Assembly (NCBI RefSeq): GCF_001667945.1
Contig: NZ_LZJK01000083.1
Coordinates: 1 to 64,000 of the forward strand
Origin: Mycolicibacter sinensis
GTDB lineage: Bacteria; Actinomycetota; Actinomycetes; Mycobacteriales; Mycobacteriaceae
DNA length: 64,000 nucleotides
Reading direction: 5' to 3'
Position 1 is the first letter of the stretch; each line of letters opens with the position of its first letter. Positions 26,423 to 34,114 of the stretch are shown one piece after another. Made by a program: the position numbers and the translations under genes. The notes under the pieces were generated by a model. That model did not search any database and had not been told where the DNA came from. It saw nothing but the letters and a program-made list of their open reading frames with translations.

Positions 26423-27457
26423 ATGAAGTTGATCACTACCGCTGTGGCCGCCGCCGGAGCGTTGGCCGCAGCCGGAGCCGTCAGCATCGCGACCGCCAGC
26501 GCGGACGCCGGTGACGTCACCGCGACGACCCACCCGCTCGGCACCCAGGGAACTGTGGACAACGGCGGGGTCATCCAGGGTTGGACGGTCAGCGACCTGC
26601 GACCCAGCACCGATGCCATCCCCTACCAGCCGCATGGCACCTTGTGGGAGGCCACCGCCACCGACGTGGCCATCCAGGGCACCGTGACCCCGGTGATCGC
26701 CAACCTCGGCGCCCGGTCCCCCAGCGGCCAGACCTACCCCGCGCTGTTCGGGGTGGCCACCGCGCAGGGCGTGAACCCCTCCAACCTGGCGCAGGGTCAG
26801 CAGACCAGCGGCAAGGTCTACTTCGACGTCACCGGTGACGCACCCAACAGCGCGGTCTACCAGTTCGCCGGCAAAGACCAGCTGGTCTGGACCCCGGCCG
26901 CACCAAGCGCCCCGGCCGGCGGCTCGTCGGCCCCGGCGGCCGGCTCGCAGCGCACTCCGGCGGCCACCAACCCGAAGCCGGCCCAGTCCGGCACGCAGAC
27001 CAACCCGGCCCCGGCCGGTAACCAGACCACCGACGGCACGCCTGCTGCGACCGGCAGCCAGGGCACCCCGCTCGCCTCGGGCAGCCAGGGCACCCCGCTG
27101 CCGGCCGAGGCCGACGGCACCCCGGCAGCCGCGGGCGGCACCGAGGGCACGCCGGCCGCGGCCAGCGGCGCGGAGGCGCCGGCTTCGGCGGGCACCCCGG
27201 AGGCTTCGGCTCCCGGGGCGGCCGGGGCTCCCGCGGCTACCGGCAACACCCCCGCGGCCGCCGGCAGCTCCGGCACGCCGCTTCCGGCGGAGACCCCTGG
27301 TGCGCCGACGGCCGGCGCGGAAGGCACAGCTCCGGCAAACCCGCAGGGCACCGAGGCCGGCAACCCGCCGGTTCCGGCCGGCAACCAGGGCACCCCGGTT
27401 CCCGCCGCCGGGGCCCCGGCGGCCAGCGGCGCGAGCAATGTGACCGGATCGCACTGA
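26423..27457 (+). CDS. Secreted MPT63-like (DUF1942) protein with long Gly-Thr-Pro-Ala tail
   Basis: The 344-residue protein has a signal peptide (1-29, cleavage near ASA) and an MPT63-type beta-sandwich domain (about 30-160; the segment GTLWEATATD and the block TSGKVYFDVTGD are well kept). A low-complexity tail of about 180 residues with at least eight GTP triplets follows. MPT63 (Rv1926c) is an abundant secreted antigen with an immunoglobulin-like fold and no known enzymatic role; it lacks such a tail. GAGGAGTCA stands before the start, the same leader as in the downstream paralogue. The tail may anchor the protein to the wall or extend it from the surface. Confidence 0.85.
   Translation: MKLITTAVAAAGALAAAGAVSIATASADAGDVTATTHPLGTQGTVDNGGVIQGWTVSDLRPSTDAIPYQPHGTLWEATATDVAIQGTVTPVIANLGARSPSGQTYPALFGVATAQGVNPSNLAQGQQTSGKVYFDVTGDAPNSAVYQFAGKDQLVWTPAAPSAPAGGSSAPAAGSQRTPAATNPKPAQSGTQTNPAPAGNQTTDGTPAATGSQGTPLASGSQGTPLPAEADGTPAAAGGTEGTPAAASGAEAPASAGTPEASAPGAAGAPAATGNTPAAAGSSGTPLPAETPGAPTAGAEGTAPANPQGTEAGNPPVPAGNQGTPVPAAGAPAASGASNVTGSH
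27030..27417 (+). repeat. Degenerate tandem coding repeat (GxxGTPxPA units)
   Basis: The 3' part of the MPT63-like gene is a Gly/Thr/Pro/Ala repeat. The clearest units are 27053-27072 and 27080-27099, identical over 20 bp with a 27-bp period (nine residues: GSQGTPLAS / GSQGTPLPA). Later units are degenerate. Such repeats can vary in number between strains. Confidence 0.7.
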
Positions 27458-27475
27458 GCGAGCCCTAGATCATCG

Positions 27476-27520
27476 GTCCGGCCCGGCCTCCGCTTCGCGC
27501 GGGGTCCGGGCCGGACTCGT
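27476..27520 (+). terminator. Strong hairpin terminator between the MPT63-like paralogues
   Basis: Perfect 11-bp arms GTCCGGCCCGG (27476-27486) and CCGGGCCGGAC (27506-27516) flank a 19-bp loop and are followed by TCGTTT. The element starts 19 bp after the stop of the first paralogue, so the second gene likely has its own promoter. Confidence 0.75.
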
Positions 27521-27606
27521 TTCACGGCGGCCTCACCGCTGGGCCGTTACGATTCTGTACTTGAGTACCAGTCACCGGGATGTCACCGAACCGAGGAGTC
27601 AGACCC

Positions 27607-28296
27607 ATGAAGTCCATCTCGACCGCCCTGGCAGCGGGCGCGCTGGCCGCTGCCGGCACATTCAGCACTGGCATCGCCGCCGCCGACAACCCTGACCCCG
27701 CCCCGGTCACCCACCCGATCGGAACGCAGGGCACGCTGCCCGAGGGTCCGGGAGTGCACGGTTGGACGGTCAACGACCTGAAGCCCAGCACGGACGCCAT
27801 CCCTTACCAGCCGAGCGGCACCCTATGGGAGGCCACCGCCACCGACGAGGCGATCCAGGGCACGGTTTTCCCGATCGTCGCCAACTTGAGCGCCCGCTCG
27901 GCCAGCGGCCAGAATTATCAGTCCCTGTTCACCGTGCCGACACCGCAGGGCATCGTGCCGACGGGGCTCGCTCAGGGCCAAAAGACCAGCGGCAAGGTCT
28001 ATTTCGATGTCACCGGCGATGCCCCGAACAGCTTGGTCTACCAGGCCGGTGGCACCGACCTGATCCGGTGGGTAGCATCCGCACCGGCACCGCAGGCCCG
28101 CCCGGCCGCGCCGCAGCCGCAGGCTCCCGCCGGCGGATCGGCGGCGCAAGCTCCGACCAACGGCGGCACCAACAATCGGGCGCCCGCGCCGGCTCGCGGC
28201 CCGTCATCACGCCCGGCCGCGCCGCCCGCCGGCAGTTCCGGTACTCCGCTGCCCGAAGGCAGCGCCGGCACGCCGCTTCCCGCTGAGGCCCCCTAA
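27607..28296 (+). CDS. Secreted MPT63-like (DUF1942) protein with short Pro-rich tail
   Basis: The 229-residue paralogue of the preceding gene has a signal peptide (1-27, AAA-D), the same DUF1942 domain (about 30-155, GTLWEATATD and GKVYFDVTGD identical) and a shorter tail ending in two GTPLPxx units. ATG 27607 is chosen because GAGGAGTCAGACCC stands just upstream, as in the first copy; an in-frame ATG nine codons earlier lacks this. A short palindrome GTAC-TTGA-GTAC (27557-27568) lies upstream. The stop overlaps the convergent LysR stop by 3 bp. Function is unknown beyond secretion. Confidence 0.85.
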   Translation: MKSISTALAAGALAAAGTFSTGIAAADNPDPAPVTHPIGTQGTLPEGPGVHGWTVNDLKPSTDAIPYQPSGTLWEATATDEAIQGTVFPIVANLSARSASGQNYQSLFTVPTPQGIVPTGLAQGQKTSGKVYFDVTGDAPNSLVYQAGGTDLIRWVASAPAPQARPAAPQPQAPAGGSAAQAPTNGGTNNRAPAPARGPSSRPAAPPAGSSGTPLPEGSAGTPLPAEAP

Positions 28297-29222
28297 CGCT
28301 GCGCAGCGCCTGCGTACGGATCGTCAGCCGGCAGCCACGCGTCCTCGCCGGTCAAACCGAGCTCGCCGACTCCCTCGGTGAGGGCGGCGCCCACCAGCTC
28401 GACGGCCGGCCGGGACTCGTCGCGCCGGGAGACCAGCGACCAGCTCCAGAACGGCCGCGGGGACACGACCGGCCGGCGTACCAAATCCGGTGGCAGGCGG
28501 TCATTTTGGGCCTTCGGAGTGTTCAGGACCGGGCGACGCTGCCGGCGGACGTGTTCGAAGAACGCCGGGCCGGTGACGCCGCCGTCGTCGATGTGCACCG
28601 TCTGGGCGCCGGTGTCGTGGGCGAACTCCACGCCGTACCGATTCCACGATGACCAGCTGGCGATATCGGAATCCAGCAGCACCACAAGGTTTTTCGCTGC
28701 AACCGGCTCGTTGGGTTCGCCAACCGGGCTGACTGCGTAGAGCAGGTCGGCACCGATCAGACGGGCCTGCAGATCGAGCTGGTCAAGATCGGCGCGCTGA
28801 ACCCAGCAGATGGCGAGGTCGAGCGCGCGCTCCGCCACCCGAAGCGCCTGGGCGTGCGAAGGCAGAACCCATGCGTCGATGTGCAACTGGGCCACCCCCG
28901 CGGTGCGCTCGGCCAGATCGACGGGCCGCCAGTTGACGTAGCCCAAGCGGACCGGCTCCGAGTCGGACAAGCCGGCGGCCTGCCTGCGCAGTTCGTCGGC
29001 GTGCGCCAGCAACGACCGGGCGGTAGGCAGCAGCGCGGTACCCCCAGCGGTGAGCACCACCTCCCGCCGGTTGCGGTCGAACAGCTGCACCTTCAGGTCG
29101 CGCTCCAAGGCCTTGATCTGCTGGGAGAGCGACGGGCCGGCGATATGCAGTCGCGCGGCCGCTCGGCCGAAATGCAGCTCCTCGGCAACAGCAACGAAGT
29201 AGCGCAGCTGACGCAGCTCCAT
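28293..29222 (-). CDS. LysR-type transcriptional regulator
   Basis: The 309-residue protein starts MELRQLRYFVAVAEELHFGR with the LysR winged helix-turn-helix (1-60, PSLSQQIKALERDLK) and continues with a periplasmic-binding-protein-like effector domain (about 90-290). ATG 29222 marks the conserved N-terminus. It is divergent from an SDR gene, the classic arrangement for LysR control of its neighbour, and a LysR-type box lies in the gap. The effector is unknown; the target module suggests a ketone, quinone or aromatic breakdown intermediate. Confidence 0.9.
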   Translation of the reverse strand: MELRQLRYFVAVAEELHFGRAAARLHIAGPSLSQQIKALERDLKVQLFDRNRREVVLTAGGTALLPTARSLLAHADELRRQAAGLSDSEPVRLGYVNWRPVDLAERTAGVAQLHIDAWVLPSHAQALRVAERALDLAICWVQRADLDQLDLQARLIGADLLYAVSPVGEPNEPVAAKNLVVLLDSDIASWSSWNRYGVEFAHDTGAQTVHIDDGGVTGPAFFEHVRRQRRPVLNTPKAQNDRLPPDLVRRPVVSPRPFWSWSLVSRRDESRPAVELVGAALTEGVGELGLTGEDAWLPADDPYAGAAQR

Positions 29223-29309
29223 CGCGTCATCGTAGTGCGGTAGGAGGCTAATCCTCTCAGCACTGAGCAAACTGATCGTGGCCGAGGGATGCTCGGATGC
29301 CAGACGATC

Positions 29310-29326
29310 GTTGCAGCGAGCGCAAC
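29310..29326. promoter_or_regulatory. Candidate LysR-family binding site (T-N11-A)
   Basis: GTTGC-AGCGAGC-GCAAC is a perfect five-base inverted repeat that contains a T-N11-A core. It lies 21 bp before the SDR start and about 90 bp from the divergent LysR start. Confidence 0.45.
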
Positions 29327-29347
29327 TACGAACTTAAGGACGGTCCC

Positions 29348-30061
29348 ATGAGCCAGATGCACAAGGTCGCGGTCATCACCGGCGCATCACGAGGTATCGG
29401 CGCCGAGCTGGTATCGGCCTACCGGAAGCTGGATTACGCCGTCGTCGCCGCTGCTCGCTCCGCCGCTGAGTTCGACGATCCCCAGGTGCTCGCCGTGCCG
29501 GTCGACGTCGCCGCCCCGGGAGCCGGCCGGCAGATCATCGACGCCGCGCTCGACCGGTTCGGCCGGGTGGACACCCTGATCAACAACGCCGGCATCTTCA
29601 TCGCCAAACCGTTCACCGACTACACCGACGAGGACTATGAGGCCGTCACCGGGGTGAACCTGCGCGGCTTCTTCGAGGTGTCGCGCAGCGCTCTGGCCGC
29701 GATGTTGTCCCGCGACGGCGGCGGCCATATCGTCAACGTCTCCACCAGCCTTGTCGATCACGCGTATTCGCAGATCCCCGCCGCGCTGGCATCCCTGACC
29801 AAAGGTGGTCTGAACGCGGTGACCAAGGAGTTGGCGATCGAGTACGCCAGCCGCGGGATCCGAGTCAACACCGTCGCGCTGGGCACGATAAGCACCCCGA
29901 TGCACGACCCCTCGACACACGACATGCTGGCCGCGCTGCACCCGCTGGGCCGGATCGGGGAGATCGCCGATGTCGTCGACGCGGTGATGTACCTGGAAAA
30001 CGCGCCGTTCGTCACCGGCGAGATCCTGCACGTCGACGGCGGCCAAAGCGCCGGGCACTAG
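29348..30061 (+). CDS. SDR-family protein lacking the active-site Tyr
   Basis: The 237-residue protein keeps the NAD(P)-binding TGASRGIG (11-18), NNAG (79-82) and the catalytic-position Ser132. At the position of the YxxxK tyrosine it has Ala148, four residues before Lys152 (ALASLTKGG). I recall a widespread SDR subgroup with this substitution, so it is probably not a sequencing error. Catalysis must differ or be absent. ATG 29348 gives the standard start. The next ORF begins 13 bp downstream after GAAAGGGACC, so SDR, isomerase fragment and nitronate monooxygenase form one unit under the LysR gene. Confidence 0.85.
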   Translation: MSQMHKVAVITGASRGIGAELVSAYRKLDYAVVAAARSAAEFDDPQVLAVPVDVAAPGAGRQIIDAALDRFGRVDTLINNAGIFIAKPFTDYTDEDYEAVTGVNLRGFFEVSRSALAAMLSRDGGGHIVNVSTSLVDHAYSQIPAALASLTKGGLNAVTKELAIEYASRGIRVNTVALGTISTPMHDPSTHDMLAALHPLGRIGEIADVVDAVMYLENAPFVTGEILHVDGGQSAGH

Positions 30062-30074
30062 AAAGGGACCGGCC

Positions 30075-30200
30075 ATGGAGTACTTGGTCGAGATGACAAC
30101 CCACGTTCCGCCGGGGACACCCGAATCCGAGGTCGACGCAGTCCGCGCGCGCGAAGCGATCCGGGCGCGCGAGCTAGCGGCCCAGGGGCGACCCCGATGA
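30075..30200 (+). CDS. Half-length muconolactone delta-isomerase-like protein (41 residues)
   Basis: MEYLVEMTTHVPPGTPESEV and the following helix (REAIRARELAAQG) match the N-terminal half of muconolactone delta-isomerases, which are about 90 residues long and act in catechol ortho-cleavage. Here the frame stops after 41 residues (AAQGRPR), removing the C-terminal half of the ferredoxin-like fold. A good ribosome site (AAAGGGACC) precedes the ATG. The stop overlaps the next start as ATGA, so the short ORF may survive for translational coupling. It is probably not active as an isomerase. Confidence 0.65.
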   Translation: MEYLVEMTTHVPPGTPESEVDAVRAREAIRARELAAQGRPR

Positions 30201-31225
30201 CGACACCCTTGTCCACGCTGGGGCTCGCCCTCCCGGTGATCGCCGCGCCGATGTCCGGCGGCCCCTCGACCCCGGCGATGGTGCACGCCGCATCTGACGC
30301 CGGCGGGTTCGGCTTCCTGGCCGCCGGGTACAAGACGCCCGACGCCCTCGCCGCCGAGATCGCCGCGGTGCGGGCGCGCACATCGGTCTTCGGTGTCAAC
30401 GTCTTCGTCCCCAACCGGACTCACGTCGACGCCGGCGCCTACCGCGCGTATGCGTCGCTGATGCAACACGAAGCCGACCGGTTCGGGCTCACCTTGCCCG
30501 CTGAGCCGATCGAGGACGACGACTGTTTCGGCGCCAAGGTCGACCTGTTGGTGTCGGACCCGGTGCCGCTGGTGAGCTTTACGTTCGGGCTTCCCGACGG
30601 AGCCGTCGTCCAGGCACTGAAAGCGGTCGGGACGACGGTCATCCAGACCGTTACCTCCGCCGCCGAGGCGGCGCAGGCCGCCGACGTCGGCGTCGACATG
30701 CTTGCGGTGCAAAGCCGCGACGCCGGAGGGCATTCGGGCACGTTCACTCCCGATCGGCCGCCTCCACCGCAACCGTTGACCGAGCTGATCGCCCAGATCC
30801 GGGCGACCGTTGGCCTGCCGGTCATCGCGGCCGGGGGCCTGGCCACCGCCACGCAGGTTGCCGAGGCCATCCACGCCGGCGCCGCCGCGGCCATGGTGGG
30901 CACCGCACTGTTGCGGGCTGACGAAAGCGGGGCCTCAAGCACGCACCAGGCCGCGCTGACCGACCCGCGCCGCACCGAAACCGTCGTCACCCGGGCCTTC
31001 TCCGGGCGTCCCGCACGGGGGCTGCGGAACACCTTCATCGACACCTACGAAAGCCGTGCCCCGCTGGGCTACCCGGCAATCCACCATCTGACCAGTCCGC
31101 TGCGCAAGGCGGCAGCGGCGGCCGGCGAACCGGATCTGGTTCATCTGTGGGCCGGAACCGGCTACCGGCATGCCGCCGGCGGATCAACGTCGCAGATCCT
31201 GCGTGGGTTGGCCGGCGCGGTCTGA
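30197..31225 (+). CDS. Nitronate monooxygenase-family FMN oxidoreductase
   Basis: The 342-residue TIM-barrel protein has the NMO features: APMSGGPST near the N-terminus, QSRDAGGHSG (about 170-180, with the conserved His) and AAGGLATATQVAEAIHAGAA with MVGTALL (about 212-240), which bind the FMN phosphate. NMOs oxidise alkyl nitronates to carbonyls and nitrite; relatives include 2-nitropropane dioxygenase and enoyl-ACP reductase FabK, so the true substrate is open. It overlaps the upstream truncated isomerase by 4 bp and converges on the DapB-like gene 15 bp downstream. Confidence 0.88.
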   Translation: MTTPLSTLGLALPVIAAPMSGGPSTPAMVHAASDAGGFGFLAAGYKTPDALAAEIAAVRARTSVFGVNVFVPNRTHVDAGAYRAYASLMQHEADRFGLTLPAEPIEDDDCFGAKVDLLVSDPVPLVSFTFGLPDGAVVQALKAVGTTVIQTVTSAAEAAQAADVGVDMLAVQSRDAGGHSGTFTPDRPPPPQPLTELIAQIRATVGLPVIAAGGLATATQVAEAIHAGAAAAMVGTALLRADESGASSTHQAALTDPRRTETVVTRAFSGRPARGLRNTFIDTYESRAPLGYPAIHHLTSPLRKAAAAAGEPDLVHLWAGTGYRHAAGGSTSQILRGLAGAV

Positions 31226-31239
31226 CCGCGGCAGAACCG

Positions 31240-32328
31240 TTACACCCGGAATCGTCCCGCGAACCCCCGCAACGGCAGGTCGGCACTGGTCAGTAGCCCC
31301 GGCGGGGCGGCCACCACGGATCGGATCGCATTCAGGGCGGGCAAGCCGGTAACGGTCATGCCGATCGAGGCGAAGTTGTCGGGGTTGGACAGGTCCACAC
31401 CGGGTTTCGGCAAGATCATGTGCTTGTTGTAGATGCACGGGTCGCCGGTCACCCGAGTGATGTAGCAGCCCTTGATCTTCCAGTTCGGTTCGGTGTGCGG
31501 GGTCATCTGCCATTCCAGGTGTGTCTCGACGCGCGGCACCCCGTCGACCATGCCCTGGTATTTGATGTAGTTGCCGCCCAACGATCCTTTGGGCAGCGTG
31601 TACCAGCCCAGGTCTACGTCCTTGGTGCACACGCCCAGCTCGTAGCTGAAGGTGACCTCGTCGAGGGTCAGGTCGAAGCAGTCCGCCATCATCAGCACGC
31701 TGTCGGCGAAGACGCGGGTGAACTTCTCCAGTTTGGCCGGGATCTCCGGATCATCGGCCGGCTGGCCGTAGCCGACCTCGATCCAGGTCTCCTTGGAGTG
31801 ATGACACGACACATCGACCGACTCGATGGTGGTGACGTTCTCGATCTCGGCGACGTCGGCCGCGGCCACCACGCCCAGGATCTGATTGAGGCCCGGGTTC
31901 ATCCCGGTCCCGTAGAACGTCGCGCCACCCTTGGCGCAGGCCTCGGAGAGCAGCTGCGTCACCGGCTTTCCGGACCGGTGCGGGTGGTTGTGGTCGCGGT
32001 GCCAACCGGTGATCCAGTCGGCAGTGGTGACGATGTTGATGCCCGCTTCCAGAACCTGGACGTAGAGATCCTCGTCGGGGAACACCCCGTGAAAGGTCAG
32101 CACATCCGGTTTGGCGGCGATGATCTCCTCGATGCTGCCGGTCGCCTTCACCCCGTTGGGTGCGATGCCGACCAGCTCACCGGTGTCCTTACCCACCTTC
32201 TCCGGCGAATAGCAGTGCACACCAACGAGCTCCAGATCGGGACGCGCGGCGATCCGTTTGATCATCTCGGAGCCGACGTTGCCGGTGGCGACCTGGAACA
32301 CGCGGATCGGGCTGGTGGATGCGGTCAT
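31240..32328 (-). CDS. DapB-like NAD(P)-binding oxidoreductase (amine dehydrogenase-type)
   Basis: The 362-residue protein has an N-terminal Rossmann motif (RVFQVATGNVGSEMI, about 9-23) and the layout of the dihydrodipicolinate-reductase-like/2,4-diaminopentanoate dehydrogenase family (FYGTGMNPG, HHSKETWIEVGYGQP). Many actinobacteria carry several paralogues with unknown substrates; some sit in steroid or lipid gene sets. ATG 32328 overlaps the Rieske stop as ATGA, so the two genes are coupled and the enzymes likely act on the same pathway. Confidence 0.82.
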   Translation of the reverse strand: MTASTSPIRVFQVATGNVGSEMIKRIAARPDLELVGVHCYSPEKVGKDTGELVGIAPNGVKATGSIEEIIAAKPDVLTFHGVFPDEDLYVQVLEAGINIVTTADWITGWHRDHNHPHRSGKPVTQLLSEACAKGGATFYGTGMNPGLNQILGVVAAADVAEIENVTTIESVDVSCHHSKETWIEVGYGQPADDPEIPAKLEKFTRVFADSVLMMADCFDLTLDEVTFSYELGVCTKDVDLGWYTLPKGSLGGNYIKYQGMVDGVPRVETHLEWQMTPHTEPNWKIKGCYITRVTGDPCIYNKHMILPKPGVDLSNPDNFASIGMTVTGLPALNAIRSVVAAPPGLLTSADLPLRGFAGRFRV

Positions 32329-33356
32329 GCGGAGGAGCCTTTCTGGGTCGCTGCATAGACTTCGGCGGCACTGCCCCCGATGCCGTCGGGGTAGAACTGT
32401 TTGGCCCACTGGCGGATTGCGGTGAAGCCGGAGTATTCGGCGGTGGCCAGCGCCGGCGGATCCGAATAGCGCTGATGCGACCAGATGTGGATGTCCTGTT
32501 CGAACTGCCGGATCACTTCGCGACCGAATTCGGCCGCCCTGGCCTCGGCGCGCACCGGATCGCCGGCTGGTGTGCGGCCGATGTAGACCATGAACCGGAC
32601 ATCGGAGGTGGAATCGTCGACGGGCGTGATCGCCGAGATGGTGCGGTTGTCGATCATCCCCCAGCTCTTGGTCACCGCGATACCCAAGCCGCCGTTGATG
32701 GCCTCCACACCGCTGTTGACGTCTTCGATGCGCTGCCCGTCGTCGCCTTCGAAGGTGATGGTGAAGTCGACGTAGGACACCGGTTCGGCGAAGTCGTGCC
32801 GGGTGAACACCGGCACGATCGGGGTGCGGTGCACGTACTTGAAGTGCGCGAAATCCACTCCGTTCTCCAGGACGTACTGCGGGTGCATTTCCAGGCTCTG
32901 CCGGTATAGCCGCTGCTGCGGGTAGTAATCGGCCGCGCTGCGGTCATCGAAGCTGGCGAATACGTCCGGCGGGTCGAAGAACGGCTCGCGTCCGTGGACG
33001 TCATGCCAGATGTAGACCGATTCGTTGCGTTCGACGACCGGGTAGGTGGTGATCCGCCGGCCGCGATTGGGCTTGTCCTGGTAGGGAATACAGACGTTGC
33101 GTCCCTGGGAGTTCCACTGCCAGCCGTGAAATGGGCACTGCAGCACTTCGCCGCAGACGGTGCCGCCGTAACCCAGGTGTGCACCCAGGTGCTCACAGTA
33201 GGCGTTCATCACGGTGAGCCGCCCGGATTCGGCGCGCCAGGCGACCATCTCCTGGCCGAAGTACTTCATGGTGTGGACGTCGCCGACACCGATCTCGTCG
33301 GACCAGGCGACCTGGAACCAGCCGGTCGGCTTCATCGACAGCGGCGGTTTAGCCAT
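32325..33356 (-). CDS. Rieske non-heme iron oxygenase, terminal oxygenase subunit
   Basis: The 343-residue protein has a Rieske domain with [2Fe-2S] ligands Cys54-x-His56 and Cys74-x2-His77. The catalytic domain carries Asp168 and the Fe ligands His171 and His176 (DFAHFKYVH). The layout is that of KshA-like and related alpha-subunit-only oxygenases, which need a separate reductase; none lies nearby. A sterol-type or polycyclic substrate is possible but unproven. ATG 33356 starts the conserved N-terminus. The divergent TetR gene probably controls this gene and its coupled downstream partner. Confidence 0.88.
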   Translation of the reverse strand: MAKPPLSMKPTGWFQVAWSDEIGVGDVHTMKYFGQEMVAWRAESGRLTVMNAYCEHLGAHLGYGGTVCGEVLQCPFHGWQWNSQGRNVCIPYQDKPNRGRRITTYPVVERNESVYIWHDVHGREPFFDPPDVFASFDDRSAADYYPQQRLYRQSLEMHPQYVLENGVDFAHFKYVHRTPIVPVFTRHDFAEPVSYVDFTITFEGDDGQRIEDVNSGVEAINGGLGIAVTKSWGMIDNRTISAITPVDDSTSDVRFMVYIGRTPAGDPVRAEARAAEFGREVIRQFEQDIHIWSHQRYSDPPALATAEYSGFTAIRQWAKQFYPDGIGGSAAEVYAATQKGSSA

Positions 33357-33420
33357 GCGTGCGTGTCCTCTCCATGGTCGCGAGCGGGCCGACTTCCGCA
33401 GCATAGTTCGCCCGACAACA

Positions 33421-33458
33421 GAATCATAGGGGGTACTATGGAAATGTTGCTAGGATTC
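33421..33458. promoter_or_regulatory. Candidate TetR operator overlapping the tetR promoter
   Basis: CATAG-N6-CTATG (33425-33440) is a perfect inverted repeat nested in a wider one, GAATC (33421-33425) and GATTC (33454-33458). It covers a -10-like TACTAT at 33434-33439, 24 bp before the TetR start, and lies in the divergent gap with the Rieske gene. The position suits autorepression and control of both directions. Confidence 0.48.
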
Positions 33459-33463
33459 CTGGG

Positions 33464-34114
33464 ATGACGCAACCCGCACCGCGGCGCAGCAACAAGCGCG
33501 GGCAAGCGACCCGCGAGGCGATGCTGGACGCGGCGGTGCGGTCGCTGGCCACCGGCGACCCGGGCGCGGTGTCGGCGAGCCGGATCGCCAAGGAGAGCGG
33601 CGCCACCTGGGGCGCGGTGCAATATCAGTTCGGCGACGTCGACGGCTTCTGGGCGGCAGTGCTGCACCGGACCGCCGAGCGGCGGGACGCGACCATATCG
33701 GCGTTCGCCGAGCTGAAAAAGGATGCCCCGCTACGGGATCGGGTTGCCGCGATCATCGACACCCTCTATCACGGGCTGGCGTCGCAGGATTCCCGGGCGA
33801 TCGAGAACCTGCGGGCCGCGCTCCCCCGCGACCATCACGAGCTGGAGCGGTTGTATCCGCGTACCGCGGCGGAGCTGTTCTCCTGGGGCAGAAGCTGGCT
33901 GCAGACCTGCCATAGCGCGTTCGCCGACCTGGAGGTCGACCCGCAACGGGTGCGGGAGGTGGCCGCCCTTATCCCGGGTGCCATGCGCGGGCTGGTCTCC
34001 GAGCGTCAGCTGGGCTCCTATGCCGACCTCGAGGAGGCCCGGCGCGGTCTGACCAATGCCTTGGCGGCCTATCTCGAAGGCTCCCCAGCGCACCGTCGAC
34101 ACGGCAGGATGTGA
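33464..34114 (+). CDS. TetR-family transcriptional regulator
   Basis: The 216-residue protein has an N-terminal helix-turn-helix (about 15-60: TREAMLDAAVRSLA ... ATWGAVQYQFGDVDGFW) and an all-helical ligand domain without recognisable motif. It is divergent from the Rieske oxygenase/DapB-like pair, and the palindrome in the gap is a likely operator. The stop overlaps the antiporter start (GTGA), so regulator and antiporter share a transcript, which may link ion homeostasis to the same inducer. Confidence 0.9.
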   Translation: MTQPAPRRSNKRGQATREAMLDAAVRSLATGDPGAVSASRIAKESGATWGAVQYQFGDVDGFWAAVLHRTAERRDATISAFAELKKDAPLRDRVAAIIDTLYHGLASQDSRAIENLRAALPRDHHELERLYPRTAAELFSWGRSWLQTCHSAFADLEVDPQRVREVAALIPGAMRGLVSERQLGSYADLEEARRGLTNALAAYLEGSPAHRRHGRM

